A DNA stretch of 64,000 bases from Mesorhizobium sp. WSM3859 (GCF_002295065.1 NZ_NSGG01000003.1:310001-374000); one strand, 5' to 3'. Shown: positions 39,853-47,984, numbered from the stretch's first letter. The notes: a model not told the origin generated them from the letters alone. Made by a program: numbers and translations.

Positions 39853-39906
39853 TTGCATTATGATATCGGTTTGATTATCGTGCAACTGATTGCATAATGC
39901 AATCAG
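39853..39906. promoter_or_regulatory. Operator region between HxlR regulator and hydrolase
   Basis: A perfect palindrome at 39886-39906 has arms CTGATTGCAT and ATGCAATCAG around a single A. TTGCATTATG at 39853-39862 repeats the half-site in inverted orientation. Together they cover the promoters of both divergent genes. Confidence 0.7.
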
Positions 39907-39919
39907 ATTGGAGGAGCAG

Positions 39920-40747
39920 ATGACTGCTGCAACCCAGCGCCCCGACATCGTTTCGCAAGCCTTCGGCGATCCGGCCGATCCGGCGGTCCTTCTGATTATG
40001 GGCGCCATGGCCTCGATGCTGTGGTGGCCGGAAGCCTTCTGCCGGCAACTCGCGGGGCGCGGCCGCTTCGTCATCCGCTACGACAATCGCGACACTGGAC
40101 TGTCGACCAAATATCCGCCGGGGGCGCCGCCCTACACATTCGAGGATATGGTGGACGATGCGGTCCGTGTGCTCGACGACCACGGGGTCGGCAAGGCGCA
40201 TGTAGCCGGCATGTCGATGGGCGGCATGATCGCACAGAACGTGGCGCTGAAATATCCCGAACGTGTCGGCGCGCTCACCGTGATCTCAAGCTCGCCGCTC
40301 GGTGTCGATACGTCCGGCCTGCCCGGCACGACCGAGGCCTACAAGAAACATTCGGCTCAAGGCGCCGATGTCGACTGGTCGCACAGGAAGCAGGTGCTCG
40401 ATTTCATGGTCAAGGACGCCCGCGCGATTGCAAGCACTTCGCATCCGTTCGACGAGACGCGCACGCGCGCGATGATCGAGGCGGACTACGATCGCTCCGG
40501 CGGTCTCGCCAGCGCGACCAACCATTTCCTGCTCAAGGGCGGCGGCCCAAAACGGACGGTGCGAGACCTGACGGCTCCGCTGCTCGTCATCCACGGCACC
40601 ACCGATCCGCTCTTTCCGATCGAGCATGCCGAAGCGCTCGCCAAGGCCGTTCCCGGCGCAAGGCTGGTGCGGATCGAAGGCGGCGGTCACGAACTGCACC
40701 GCAACGACTCGCCGCAGATCGTAGATGCCATCGTCGCCCACCACTAG
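39920..40747 (+). CDS. Alpha/beta hydrolase
   Basis: This 275-residue alpha/beta hydrolase has RYDNRDTGLST, nucleophile Ser99 in AGMSMGGMIA, acid region IHGTTDPLFP and a final GGGHELHRN with the catalytic His. It resembles the group typified by aclacinomycin methylesterase and haloperoxidase-like esterases. GGAGGAG precedes the ATG at 39920. It is divergent from the HxlR regulator, probably its repressor. The substrate is unknown. Confidence 0.9.
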   Translation: MTAATQRPDIVSQAFGDPADPAVLLIMGAMASMLWWPEAFCRQLAGRGRFVIRYDNRDTGLSTKYPPGAPPYTFEDMVDDAVRVLDDHGVGKAHVAGMSMGGMIAQNVALKYPERVGALTVISSSPLGVDTSGLPGTTEAYKKHSAQGADVDWSHRKQVLDFMVKDARAIASTSHPFDETRTRAMIEADYDRSGGLASATNHFLLKGGGPKRTVRDLTAPLLVIHGTTDPLFPIEHAEALAKAVPGARLVRIEGGGHELHRNDSPQIVDAIVAHH

Positions 40748-40783
40748 GCGCAGAAGCTCCGGCTTGACTCGGCGGGCTTGCGT

Positions 40784-40811
40784 CAATAGTGAAGTAATTA
40801 CTTCAGTATTG
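40784..40811. promoter_or_regulatory. 28-bp near-perfect palindrome upstream of GST-ArsR operon
   Basis: The core TGAAGTAATTACTTCA (40790-40805) is perfectly palindromic, and outer CAATA/TATTG arms extend it with one mismatched pair. It lies 31 bp before the GST start, overlapping the likely promoter. The ArsR-type regulator encoded second in the operon is the obvious candidate binder. Confidence 0.65.
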
Positions 40812-40841
40812 CGCTATATCCGAATGCGAAAGAGAGCGAGA

Positions 40842-41498
40842 ATGTCCCTGACGCTGCATTTCCACCCGCTGGCTTCGTTCTGCTGGAAACCGTTGATCGC
40901 GTTCTACGAGAACGGCACGCCTTTCGAACGGGTGATCGTCGACCTCGGCGACGAGGCTTCCCGCGCCGCCTTCCTGAAGGTGTCGCCGACCGGCAAGATG
41001 CCGGCGCTGCGTGACGATGCGCGAGACCGCACGGTGCTGGAATCCACCATCGTGGTCGAATATCTCGCCGCGCATTATCCGGGGCCGGTCGAGCTTGTTC
41101 CGGCCGATGTCGATCTCGCTTTGCAGGTCCGCCAGGCCGACCGCTTCTACGATTTTTACGTGCAGCATCCGATGCAGAAGATCGTCGGCGACCGCTTGCG
41201 GCCAAAGAACAAGACCGACCCGTTCGGCGTCGAGGAAGCCCGCGCGCAGCTGCGCAATTCTTACGCCATTATCGAAGAAGAGATGGCGGGAAGGACCTGG
41301 GCGGTGGGCGAGAGCTTCACCATGGCCGACTGCGCCGCTTCGCCGGCACTGTTCTACGCCAACAAGGTCGAGCCGTTCGGCGAAAAATTCCCGGAGGTGA
41401 AACGCTATCACGACCGGCTGTTGGCGCGCCCGTCCTTCGCCCGCGTCATCGAGGAAGCGCAGCCCTATTTCAAGCTCTTCCCCTATAACAACGGCTAG
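40842..41498 (+). CDS. Glutathione S-transferase family protein
   Basis: This 218-residue protein has an N-terminal thioredoxin-like domain (LHFHPLASFCWKPLIAFYEN, SPTGKMPALRDD, VLESTIVVEYLAAHYPG with the glutathione-contacting Glu-Ser pair). A helical C-terminal domain follows (WAVGESFTMADCAASPALFY). The Ser-Phe-Cys at residues 12-14 lies where the catalytic Ser/Cys of bacterial classes sits. It is the first gene of an operon with ArsR and SRPBCC genes behind a 28-bp palindrome. Confidence 0.92.
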   Translation: MSLTLHFHPLASFCWKPLIAFYENGTPFERVIVDLGDEASRAAFLKVSPTGKMPALRDDARDRTVLESTIVVEYLAAHYPGPVELVPADVDLALQVRQADRFYDFYVQHPMQKIVGDRLRPKNKTDPFGVEEARAQLRNSYAIIEEEMAGRTWAVGESFTMADCAASPALFYANKVEPFGEKFPEVKRYHDRLLARPSFARVIEEAQPYFKLFPYNNG

Positions 41499-41504
41499 AG
41501 CGAG

Positions 41505-41840
41505 ATGCTGCACGATCCCTCCCAGCTCGACCTGATGTTCCAGGCGCTCGCCGATCCAGCCCGGCGCCAGATGGTGGACCGGCTGTCGCGGGGGCCGGCG
41601 TCGGTCAGCCAGCTGGCCGAGCCGCTGGCGATGTCATTGTCGGCCGTCGTCCAGCATCTCAACGTGCTCGAGGCGAGCGGCCTGGTCAGGACCGAAAAGC
41701 TTGGCCGGGTGCGCACCTGCCAGATCGAACCGAAGGCGCTGAGGGCAGCGGAGAACTGGATCAACGAGCGGCGGCTTGCCTGGGAGCGTCGCCTCGATCG
41801 TCTCGGCGATTTTCTCGCTGAAACGAAAGATGAAAGCTGA
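41505..41840 (+). CDS. ArsR family transcriptional regulator
   Basis: This 111-residue winged-helix protein has [20 protein letters not shown], then [19 protein letters not shown] and a wing [17 protein letters not shown]. It lacks metal-binding Cys, so it is of the non-metal ArsR group often paired with SRPBCC/AHSA1 proteins. It starts 6 bp after the GST stop and is followed at 11 bp by an SRPBCC gene. It likely represses the operon through the upstream palindrome. Confidence 0.93.
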   Translation: MLHDPSQLDLMFQALADPARRQMVDRLSRGPASVSQLAEPLAMSLSAVVQHLNVLEASGLVRTEKLGRVRTCQIEPKALRAAENWINERRLAWERRLDRLGDFLAETKDES

Positions 41841-41851
41841 AGGGTCCCGTC

Positions 41852-42316
41852 ATGACCGAACGATCCGTTGTCCATTCCACCTTCGTCATCGAGCGCGTCT
41901 ATCCGCAAGAGCCGGCCAAGGTCTATTTCGCCCTCAGCGATCCCGAGGCCAAGAAGCGATGGTTCTTCGATCCCGACAACCCGATGCCGAGCCGGCATGA
42001 AATGGATTTTCGTGTCGGCGGCAAGGAGGTGAATGCAGGCTGCCCCAGCGATGGGCAGATGCATTTCTACAACGCGGTCTATCAGGACATCGTGCCAAAC
42101 CGGCGCATCGTCTACAGCTATGAGCTCTTGTTTGGCGAAACGCGGGTCTCGGTGTCGCTTGCAACGATCGAGCTTATCGCGGAAGGCAAGAGAACGCGGC
42201 TTATCCTGACGGAGCAGGGGGCCTTCTTCGACGGCATCGACTCGCCAGCCACGCGCGAGCACGGAACCGGCGAACTGCTCGACGCGCTTGGCGCGGCACT
42301 GGATCTGGCGAATTGA
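41852..42316 (+). CDS. SRPBCC (AHSA1/START-like) family protein
   Basis: This 154-residue protein contains [39 protein letters not shown] and a C-terminal [10 protein letters not shown], the AHSA1 helix-grip fold that binds hydrophobic ligands in a central cavity. It ends the GST-ArsR-SRPBCC operon. ArsR/SRPBCC pairs are common, and the START-like protein may bind a compound conjugated by the GST. The ligand is unknown. Confidence 0.92.
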   Translation: MTERSVVHSTFVIERVYPQEPAKVYFALSDPEAKKRWFFDPDNPMPSRHEMDFRVGGKEVNAGCPSDGQMHFYNAVYQDIVPNRRIVYSYELLFGETRVSVSLATIELIAEGKRTRLILTEQGAFFDGIDSPATREHGTGELLDALGAALDLAN

Positions 42317-42333
42317 GGCCTCCAGCCGGCGGC

Positions 42334-42609
42334 CTATTCCCCCGGCGCCGTTTCCCAGAACTGGTCGAGCCAGATGTTGAGCCTGAGGAAGCCGGCGGTG
42401 CTGACGGTATAGACACGCCTTGTGCCTTCGGCCTTGGCCTTGACCAGGCCGGCATCGAGCAGAACCTTCAGGTGCTGGGAAACAGCCGGGCGCGAGACGG
42501 GCAATCCGGCCGCCAGTTCGTTTACCGTCTTCGGGCCGCGCCGGAGTTCTTCCAAGAGATAGCGCCGATTGGGATCGGCTATCGCCACGAAGGCATCAGA
42601 AAAGTTCAT
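42334..42609 (-). CDS. ArsR family transcriptional regulator
   Basis: This 91-residue winged-helix protein (DAFVAIADPNRRYLLEELRR, LPVSRPAVSQHLKVLLDAGL, EGTRRVYTVSTAGF) has no metal ligands. It lies 31 bp downstream of the MFS transporter gene on the same strand and may be co-transcribed with it. It converges with the SRPBCC gene. It is related to but distinct from the ArsR gene at 41505. Confidence 0.92.
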   Translation of the reverse strand: MNFSDAFVAIADPNRRYLLEELRRGPKTVNELAAGLPVSRPAVSQHLKVLLDAGLVKAKAEGTRRVYTVSTAGFLRLNIWLDQFWETAPGE

Positions 42610-42640
42610 ACCTTATTTGTGGGGCAAAGTTTTCCAAATC

Positions 42641-43888
42641 TCAACCGTCGGTTTCAACCTTTCTGCGCGGATCGAGCCGCGTGGCCTCGGGCGTGAGCGC
42701 GCGGTCCGCGGGTTGCGTCTTGAAGGCATCGCGGTTTTCGATCGGTACCGGCGCGCGGGCACGGATGCGCAGCAGCGTGTAACCGGCGAGGCTGAGATGC
42801 GCGAGCGCGGTTGCAAGAAAAAGCCCCTCCGCACGCACCCACCCCATCAAAGCCGCGGCCAAAAGCGGACCGATCATGGTGCCGAAGCCGTAGAGCAGAA
42901 GCAGGCCGCCGGAAACCTTGACGAAGTCCTCGGCGCGGGCGTGGTCGTTGGCATGCGCGACGGCGATCGAATAGAGCGTGTAGGCGAAACCGCCATAGGC
43001 GGCGGTCAGCACGATGACGAAGACACCCGAACGCGGTGCGATCAGGAAGATCAGCACCGCGACCAGGGCCGCGCCGAAGGCAGCACCCGCCAGCACGAAG
43101 CGGCGGTCGGTTGTATCGGAAAGGCGCCCGGCTGGAAGCTGCATGGCGGCGCCGGCGATGACCACCAGGCTCATCATCAGCGCGATCTGGGCGGTCGATA
43201 TGCCGATGCGGGCGCCATAGACCGCGCCCAGCGTGCCCCAGGCGCCGTTGGCGATGCCGACCAGGAGGCAGGCCACCGCCGACACCGGCGAATTGGCGTA
43301 GAGGCCTTTGACGTCGAGCTTGACGTCCTGCAGCGGTTTCGGGGTCGATTGGGTAGAAACCGCCGTCGGGATGAGCGACAGGCAAAACAGGATGCCGGTG
43401 ATCATGAACAGCGAAGCCGACCGCACATCGCCGCCGGCGACGATCATCTGGCCGCCCATGATCGAGGCATAGGTGACCATCATATAGAGGCCGAAGACGG
43501 TGCCGCGGTTCTCGTTGGTGGCCTTCTCGTTCAGCCAGCTCTCGATCACCATGAAGGCGCCGGCCATGGTGAAGCCGGTGAAGGCCCGCAAAAGGATCCA
43601 GAAATACTCGTCGATGATGAGGCCGGTGAGCAGCGCGATGATGGCGCCCGACGCGGCGAAGGCGCCGAAGGCCCTGACATGGCCGGCGCGGCGCACGAGC
43701 CGCGGGGCGAAGAAACAGCCGGTGACGAAGCCGCCTGCCCAGGCCGTGCCCATCAGGCCGAGCGATGCCGTCGAAAAGCCCTCGATCTGGCCGCGCAGCG
43801 GCAACAGCAGGCCGTGCAGGCCGGATGCGGCGAGCAGAAATGCCGTGCCGCGAAGCAGCGAGAGGATCGGTCGGTAGGTTGCAAACAT
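42641..43888 (-). CDS. MFS transporter
   Basis: This 415-residue protein has about 12 membrane segments (LLRGTAFLLAASGLHGLLLP, GLMGTAWAGGFVTGCFFAPR and so on) and an RLVRRAGHVRAFG loop typical of MFS. GRLSDTTDRRFVL is the central loop counterpart. The branch resembles YcaD-like transporters. The C terminus is basic and hydrophilic. The substrate is unknown; the neighbouring ArsR gene may regulate it. Confidence 0.9.
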   Translation of the reverse strand: MFATYRPILSLLRGTAFLLAASGLHGLLLPLRGQIEGFSTASLGLMGTAWAGGFVTGCFFAPRLVRRAGHVRAFGAFAASGAIIALLTGLIIDEYFWILLRAFTGFTMAGAFMVIESWLNEKATNENRGTVFGLYMMVTYASIMGGQMIVAGGDVRSASLFMITGILFCLSLIPTAVSTQSTPKPLQDVKLDVKGLYANSPVSAVACLLVGIANGAWGTLGAVYGARIGISTAQIALMMSLVVIAGAAMQLPAGRLSDTTDRRFVLAGAAFGAALVAVLIFLIAPRSGVFVIVLTAAYGGFAYTLYSIAVAHANDHARAEDFVKVSGGLLLLYGFGTMIGPLLAAALMGWVRAEGLFLATALAHLSLAGYTLLRIRARAPVPIENRDAFKTQPADRALTPEATRLDPRRKVETDG

Positions 43889-43969
43889 CGCTTGATCCTG
43901 GTTCGGGCGCCGGCGTCTGAGAACAGGCGTATTGGGGCTTTTCGGCGGCGGTCTTGCGCGCCGACGAGA

Positions 43970-44164
43970 TTATCCGCGCCGGAACAATGCGTCGGCGGCG
44001 GATTTGGTGGCGCCCTTGGCGGCCCGCTCTGCCTCCAGCCTGGCGATCTCGTCGCGCAGCAGCGCGATGCGCTCCGACAATTCGTCGACGGAAAGCAGCG
44101 AGAGGTCCTGGCCGATCTCGTGCGGGCGCGCATTCTTCCGGGGTTCGTCGTCGAAGATCGCCAT
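43970..44164 (-). CDS. DUF1192 domain-containing protein
   Basis: This 64-residue protein reads DDEPRKNARPHEIGQDLSLL then SVDELSERIALLRDEIARLE, the DUF1192 signature: an acidic start, the LS..EL.ERI core and a short coiled coil. It is conserved in Alphaproteobacteria with unknown function. The start at 44164 has AAGGGAGAAG upstream. It is divergent from the quinone oxidoreductase gene, an arrangement I recall as common in Rhizobiales. Confidence 0.93.
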   Translation of the reverse strand: MAIFDDEPRKNARPHEIGQDLSLLSVDELSERIALLRDEIARLEAERAAKGATKSAADALFRRG

Positions 44165-44277
44165 CGTCGCTTCTCCCTTGCTTGGCCATTTGCCTGATTT
44201 GGCAATCAGCATACATAGGGCAGGGGCGCCGATGCAAACCACTGTGACAAGACAGGATTCGAGGAGACGGGACAGCG

Positions 44278-45288
44278 ATGGCGAACAAGGACAAGATCCC
44301 GGAGAAGATGACAGCCATCGCGATCTCGCAACCCGGCGGTCCCAGGGTGCTCAAGCCGGAAACCCGCGACGTGCCTGTCCCCGGCCCCGGCGAAGTGCTG
44401 ATCCGCGTGCACGCGGCCGGCGTCAACCGGCCGGACGTGCAGCAGCGCAAGGGCGCCTATCCGCCGCCGCCCGGCGCCTCTGACCTGCCTGGTCTCGAGG
44501 CGGCCGGCGAAATCGCGGCGCTCGGCGACGAGATATCGCGCTGGCGCATCGGCGACCGGGTCTGCGCGCTGACGCCGGGCGGCGGCTATGCCGAATATGT
44601 CAAGGTGCATGCCGGCAGCGTGCTGCCGCTGCCGGCGGGCTTCACCTATTCGGAGGCAGCGGCGGTGCCGGAAAACTACTTCACCGTCTGGCACAATGTG
44701 TTCGAGCGCGGCGGGCTGAAGAAAGGCGAAACGCTGCTTGTCCATGGCGGTTCGTCCGGCATCGGCACCACGGCCATCCAACTCGCGTCGACCTTCGGCG
44801 CTTATGTGATTACCACCGCCGGCAGCAGGGAGAAATGCGAGGCCTGCCTGAAACTCGGCGCCGACCGGGCGATCAATTATCACGAGGAGGATTTCGTCGC
44901 CGCGGTCAAGGAGGCGACCGGCGGCAAGGGCGCCGACGTCATTCTCGACATGGTCGGCGGCGACTATGTTGCCCGCAACTACGAAGCCGCGGCCGTCGAG
45001 GGGCGCATCGTCCAGATCGCCGTGCAGGCCGGCGCTGTCGCAAGCACCAATTTCGCGACGCTCATGGTCAAGCGCCTTGTCCATACCGGCTCGACGCTTC
45101 GGCCGCGCACCGTCGAGTTCAAGGCGGCGATCGCGGCCGCGCTGGAGGCCCAGGTGTGGCCGCTGCTCGGCACGCGCAAGGTGGCTCCCGTCATGGATAT
45201 GATCTTTCCGCTAACCGAAGCCTGGCGGGCGCATGAGCGGATGGAAGAGGGCGAGCATATCGGCAAGATCGTCCTCGACGTCGGGTAG
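44278..45288 (+). CDS. NAD(P)H quinone oxidoreductase (zinc-independent MDR family)
   Basis: This 336-residue medium-chain dehydrogenase/reductase of the zeta-crystallin/PIG3 type reduces quinones or enones with NADPH. Features are HAAGVNRPDVQQRKGAYPPP, PGLEAAGEIAALG, the cofactor motif VHGGSSGIGTTAIQLA and DMVGGDYVARNYEAA. Zinc ligands are missing, as in this subgroup. Its stop (45286-45288) is followed at once by RIME-like element copy 3. Confidence 0.92.
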   Translation: MANKDKIPEKMTAIAISQPGGPRVLKPETRDVPVPGPGEVLIRVHAAGVNRPDVQQRKGAYPPPPGASDLPGLEAAGEIAALGDEISRWRIGDRVCALTPGGGYAEYVKVHAGSVLPLPAGFTYSEAAAVPENYFTVWHNVFERGGLKKGETLLVHGGSSGIGTTAIQLASTFGAYVITTAGSREKCEACLKLGADRAINYHEEDFVAAVKEATGGKGADVILDMVGGDYVARNYEAAAVEGRIVQIAVQAGAVASTNFATLMVKRLVHTGSTLRPRTVEFKAAIAAALEAQVWPLLGTRKVAPVMDMIFPLTEAWRAHERMEEGEHIGKIVLDVG

Positions 45289-45430
45289 GATAGGCCGATA
45301 TTCAGGTGAGGCCGGCCTGCGAATGGCGGCGTTCTGCGCTTCCGGTGCTCACGTACGAAAAGTACGCTCCGCTCCGGTTCTCGAACGCCACCATTCTCGG
45401 CTCGGCCTGACCTGAATCTCGACCCATCCT
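45289..45430. repeat. RIME-like inverted-repeat element, copy 3
   Basis: It begins at the base after the quinone oxidoreductase stop. The left arm (GGCCGATATTCAGGTGAGGC) pairs with the right arm (GCCTGACCTGAATCTCGACC). The inner hairpin is CGTAC-GAAAA-GTACG. It shares almost all internal sequence with copy 2. Confidence 0.88.
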
Positions 45431-45478
45431 GGGTCTGCGCTTGTCCCCCAGTTCCAAGCTGAACGCATCGTTAATGGT

Positions 45479-45499
45479 GCAATGCACAAAACGCATTGC
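45479..45499. promoter_or_regulatory. Inverted repeat upstream of DUF1127 gene
   Basis: GCAATGC (45479-45485) and GCATTGC (45493-45499) are perfect 7-bp arms about 90 bp before the DUF1127 start codon. It could be an operator or the 5' end of a structured leader. Confidence 0.4.
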
Positions 45500-45589
45500 G
45501 GCCATGCAAAAGCGTCCGTTCAATTCTTGGGCAGGCATGCCTATTTACGCGGCATCAAACGATTTCATCAAATGACTGGAGAAACTGAA

Positions 45590-45730
45590 ATGAACCCGAT
45601 CCGTGCTTTCCGTAAGTGGCGCATGTACAACGAAACCGTGCGCGAGCTGAACAAGCTCAATGCCCGCCAGCTGAACGACCTCGGCATCAGCCGTGGCGAC
45701 ATCGAGCGCATCGCCCGCCAGGCGGTGTAA
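45590..45730 (+). CDS. DUF1127 domain-containing small protein
   Basis: This 46-residue basic protein reads MNPIRAFRKWRMYNETVREL and LNARQLNDLGISRGDIERIA, the DUF1127 pattern (YjiS-like). In Rhodobacter and Agrobacterium, DUF1127 proteins are linked to RNA metabolism and stress or phosphate responses. The ATG at 45590 has CTGGAGAAA upstream; an earlier in-frame ATG adds unrelated sequence. The 3' region forms three hairpins ending in a terminator. Confidence 0.93.
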   Translation: MNPIRAFRKWRMYNETVRELNKLNARQLNDLGISRGDIERIARQAV

Positions 45731-45844
45731 TCAGACGCAGCCCGGCCGCAAGGCCGGGCTGGACAGGCAAGCAAGAGCCGTCGAGACGCTTGCTTCGTTT
45801 CCGGTTCCAAGCCCGCTGGACATCGTCCAGCGGGTTTTGTCTTT
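45731..45844 (+). ncRNA. Candidate 3'UTR-derived small RNA after DUF1127
   Basis: Directly after the stop codon come three hairpins: AGCCCGGCC-GCAA-GGCCGGGCT (45739-45760), AAGCAAG/CTTGCTT arms (45769-45795) and a terminator stem (45812-45834). Rhodobacter DUF1127 (ccaF1) transcripts give rise to downstream sRNAs; the CCUCCUCCC loops of those are absent here. Calling this an sRNA is inference. Confidence 0.35.
45812..45844 (+). terminator. Rho-independent terminator
   Basis: CCCGCTGGAC pairs with GTCCAGCGGG over a three-base loop and is followed by TTTTGTCTTTT on the plus strand. It ends the DUF1127 transcript before trcR. Confidence 0.88.
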
Positions 45845-45984
45845 TCAGGGCCCTGAATCCGGTCCTTCCCAAAAACATTGCGAAATTTCGAGGGAGCGTT
45901 TATACAGGCCGCGAATTTCCCATTTTGGTGGCTCTAAAACCACCGCCCGCGCGGGAACGCGGGCGAACGAGAAGGATTTTTGAC

Positions 45985-46677
45985 ATGGCCAATACGCTGC
46001 TGATGCCCAAGGCGACCGCCGTCTGGCTGGTCGACAACACCGCGCTCTCCTTCGAGCAGATCGCGCAGTTCTGCGGGCTGCATCCGCTGGAGGTCAAGGC
46101 GATCGCCGACGGGGAGTCGGCGCAGGGCATCAAGGGCATGGACCCGATCATCACCGGCCAGCTGACGCGCGACGAGATAGCGCGCGGCGAGAAGGACGTC
46201 AATTATCGGCTGAAGCTGTCGGAGCCGAAGGTGCGGGTGCCGGAATCGAAGCGCAAGGGCCCGCGCTACACGCCCCTGTCGAAGCGCCAGGACCGGCCGA
46301 ATGCCATCCTGTGGCTGGTGCGCAACCACCCCGAGCTCAAGGACGCGCAGATTGCCCGTTTGGTGGGCACCACCAAGTCGACAATCGAGCAGATCCGCGA
46401 ACGCAAGCATTGGAATTCGGCCAATCTGCAGCCGATGGACCCGGTGACGCTCGGCCTCACCTCTCAGATCGACCTCGACCTCGAAGTCAATCGCGCCTCG
46501 CGCGGCCGCGAGCAGCCGCAGCCCGTCGGCGACACGCTGCTGCCGGCCGCACTCACCGAACGGCTGGTCCCGGCGCCGGAGAAGCCGAAGGACGAGGACC
46601 AGGAGCTCGACGCCAACGCGGTGTTCGCCAAGCTCTCGGCGCTGAAGTCGAAGGACAAGGACGAAGGCGAGGAGTGA
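45985..46677 (+). CDS. trcR: Cell cycle transcriptional regulator TrcR (DUF1013)
   Basis: This 230-residue protein matches DUF1013: LLMPKATAVWLVDNTALSFE, QIAQFCGLHPLEVKAIADGE, GMDPIITGQLTRDEI and DRPNAILWLVRNHPELKDAQ followed by an HTH-like KSTIEQIRER. The family is almost universal in Alphaproteobacteria and is named TrcR for cell-cycle-linked transcription control. The C terminus is acidic and low complexity. GAAGGA precedes the ATG at 45985. Confidence 0.9.
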   Translation: MANTLLMPKATAVWLVDNTALSFEQIAQFCGLHPLEVKAIADGESAQGIKGMDPIITGQLTRDEIARGEKDVNYRLKLSEPKVRVPESKRKGPRYTPLSKRQDRPNAILWLVRNHPELKDAQIARLVGTTKSTIEQIRERKHWNSANLQPMDPVTLGLTSQIDLDLEVNRASRGREQPQPVGDTLLPAALTERLVPAPEKPKDEDQELDANAVFAKLSALKSKDKDEGEE

Positions 46678-46686
46678 GCGCTCTTA

Positions 46687-46822
46687 CCTTCTCCCCTTGT
46701 GGGAGAAGGTGTCGCCGAAGGCGACGGATGAGGGGGAAAGCCAGCGTCTCACTCCGCTGGAACACCCCTCATCCGTCTCGGCGCTAAAGCGCCGATCCAC
46801 CTTCTCCCACAAGGGGAGAAGG
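46687..46822. repeat. Nested palindromic element between convergent genes, copy C
   Basis: The left arm starts ACCTTCTCCCCTTGTGGGAG and the right arm is its complement ending CCCACAAGGGGAGAAGG. The internal CGGATGAGGGG and CCCCTCATCCG pair again. It lies between trcR and the convergent WYL regulator. Confidence 0.88.
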
Positions 46823-46835
46823 AGAAAAGCGCAAG

Positions 46836-47555
46836 TCACGTCCGCGCGGCGCGGTCGGGGGCCATGCCGTAATCCTCGGAGCGCTCGACGGCGCGGTAGA
46901 AATCGGCGAGCTGCTTGCCGCGCTCCGGCTTGAAGGTGCGGCCGGCGATGACGACCGAGGCGATGCGGTCGATACGGAAGGCGCGGAAATCGTCGCGCAT
47001 CTCGCACCAGGCGACCAGTGTCCAGACCTTGCCCCAGAACCACAGGCCGAGCGGCCTGATGTCGCGCGCGGTGCCGCGACCGGCCTCGTCGGAATAGTCG
47101 ATGGTCAGCACCTGGCGTTTCTCCACGGCGCGCTCGATCAGGTCGATCGCCTCGCGCGCGGCATCGCTTACCACCCACATCGGCGTGTGGATTTCGGTGC
47201 GGGCGATGCGGTCCTTCTCGGTATCGGGCAGCACGGCGCCGATCTTGACCAGCGCCTCGTCGGCCGCCCTTGCCATTGCCGCGCCGCCAAAGGCGCGCAC
47301 CATGCGGGCGCCGGCAACCAGCGCCACGATCTCGTCACGCGTGAACATCAGCGGCGGAAGGTCGAAACCCTCCCTCATCATGTAGCCGACGCCTGCTTCG
47401 CCGTCGATCGGCACGCCGGTCGACTGCAGGTCGGCTATGTCGCGGTAAATGGTGCGCTCGGAAACCTCGAGCCACGTGCCGAGCTTCTGTGCGGTGACCA
47501 GCCGGCCACCCCGCAAATGCTGCACGATCTGGAAAAGCCTGTCGGCGCGGCGCAT
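46836..47555 (-). CDS. WYL domain transcriptional regulator (YafY-type)
   Basis: This 239-residue protein has an N-terminal DeoR-like HTH_11 (RADRLFQIVQHLRGGRLVTA, SERTIYRDIADLQSTGVPI) and a WYL domain (TIDYSDEAGRGTARDIRPLG, FWGKVWTLVAWCEMRDDFRA, FRIDRIASVV). WYL domains bind nucleic acids or nucleotides and sense DNA damage or metabolites in several bacteria. It starts 18 bp after the end of the hypothetical gene at 47574-47984, so they probably share the promoter carrying the palindrome at 48056. Confidence 0.92.
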   Translation of the reverse strand: MRRADRLFQIVQHLRGGRLVTAQKLGTWLEVSERTIYRDIADLQSTGVPIDGEAGVGYMMREGFDLPPLMFTRDEIVALVAGARMVRAFGGAAMARAADEALVKIGAVLPDTEKDRIARTEIHTPMWVVSDAAREAIDLIERAVEKRQVLTIDYSDEAGRGTARDIRPLGLWFWGKVWTLVAWCEMRDDFRAFRIDRIASVVIAGRTFKPERGKQLADFYRAVERSEDYGMAPDRAART

Positions 47556-47573
47556 CGATTCCTCCCCCGGGGT

Positions 47574-47984
47574 TTATGGCTTCAGCCCTTCGCGCTTGCG
47601 CTGCGCGGCAACGAATTTCGCTCCGAAGGACAGTCTGCCCGTGGTCGGCGTCTCAGCGTCCAGCACGCGCCAGAACGGCGCGACGTCGCTCAACGCCATG
47701 CCGCGCTCGAGATCCTCGTGAGCGGCCTCGGCAACGGTGCGAAGATGATAGCCGATCGTCACCGGGCATGTCACTTCGGCCCCGTGCTCGATGGCCAGTG
47801 CGGTGCGTAGCGCGCGAACATCCATCTCCACCCCTTCGGGAATAGAGCGGATGAAGTCGTCGACCTGGCGTGCGGTGGGCACCAGCATCGGCTGGCCCCC
47901 GACGACATCGCCGACCGAGCGCGGCGACGGTTTGATGCCGTTGATGCCCGGCGTGTTCAGCCTGTCGTTCCAGCTTTTCACCAT
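47574..47984 (-). CDS. Conserved hypothetical, possibly alkyltransferase-like without Cys
   Basis: This 136-residue protein is not confidently assigned. Its order of features recalls the DNA-binding half of O6-alkylguanine transferases and the Cys-less ATL proteins: IRSIPEGVEMDVRALRTALA (compare IPxG in MGMT), CPVTIGYHLRTVAEAA, then APFWRVLDAE at the place of the PCHRV active-site motif, then TGRLSFGAKFVAAQRKREGL. In that motif the Cys is replaced by Phe and the next residue is Trp. The similarity is from memory and weak. It shares a probable operon with the WYL regulator and has the CCTCCTGACA palindrome upstream. Confidence 0.7.
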   Translation of the reverse strand: MVKSWNDRLNTPGINGIKPSPRSVGDVVGGQPMLVPTARQVDDFIRSIPEGVEMDVRALRTALAIEHGAEVTCPVTIGYHLRTVAEAAHEDLERGMALSDVAPFWRVLDAETPTTGRLSFGAKFVAAQRKREGLKP

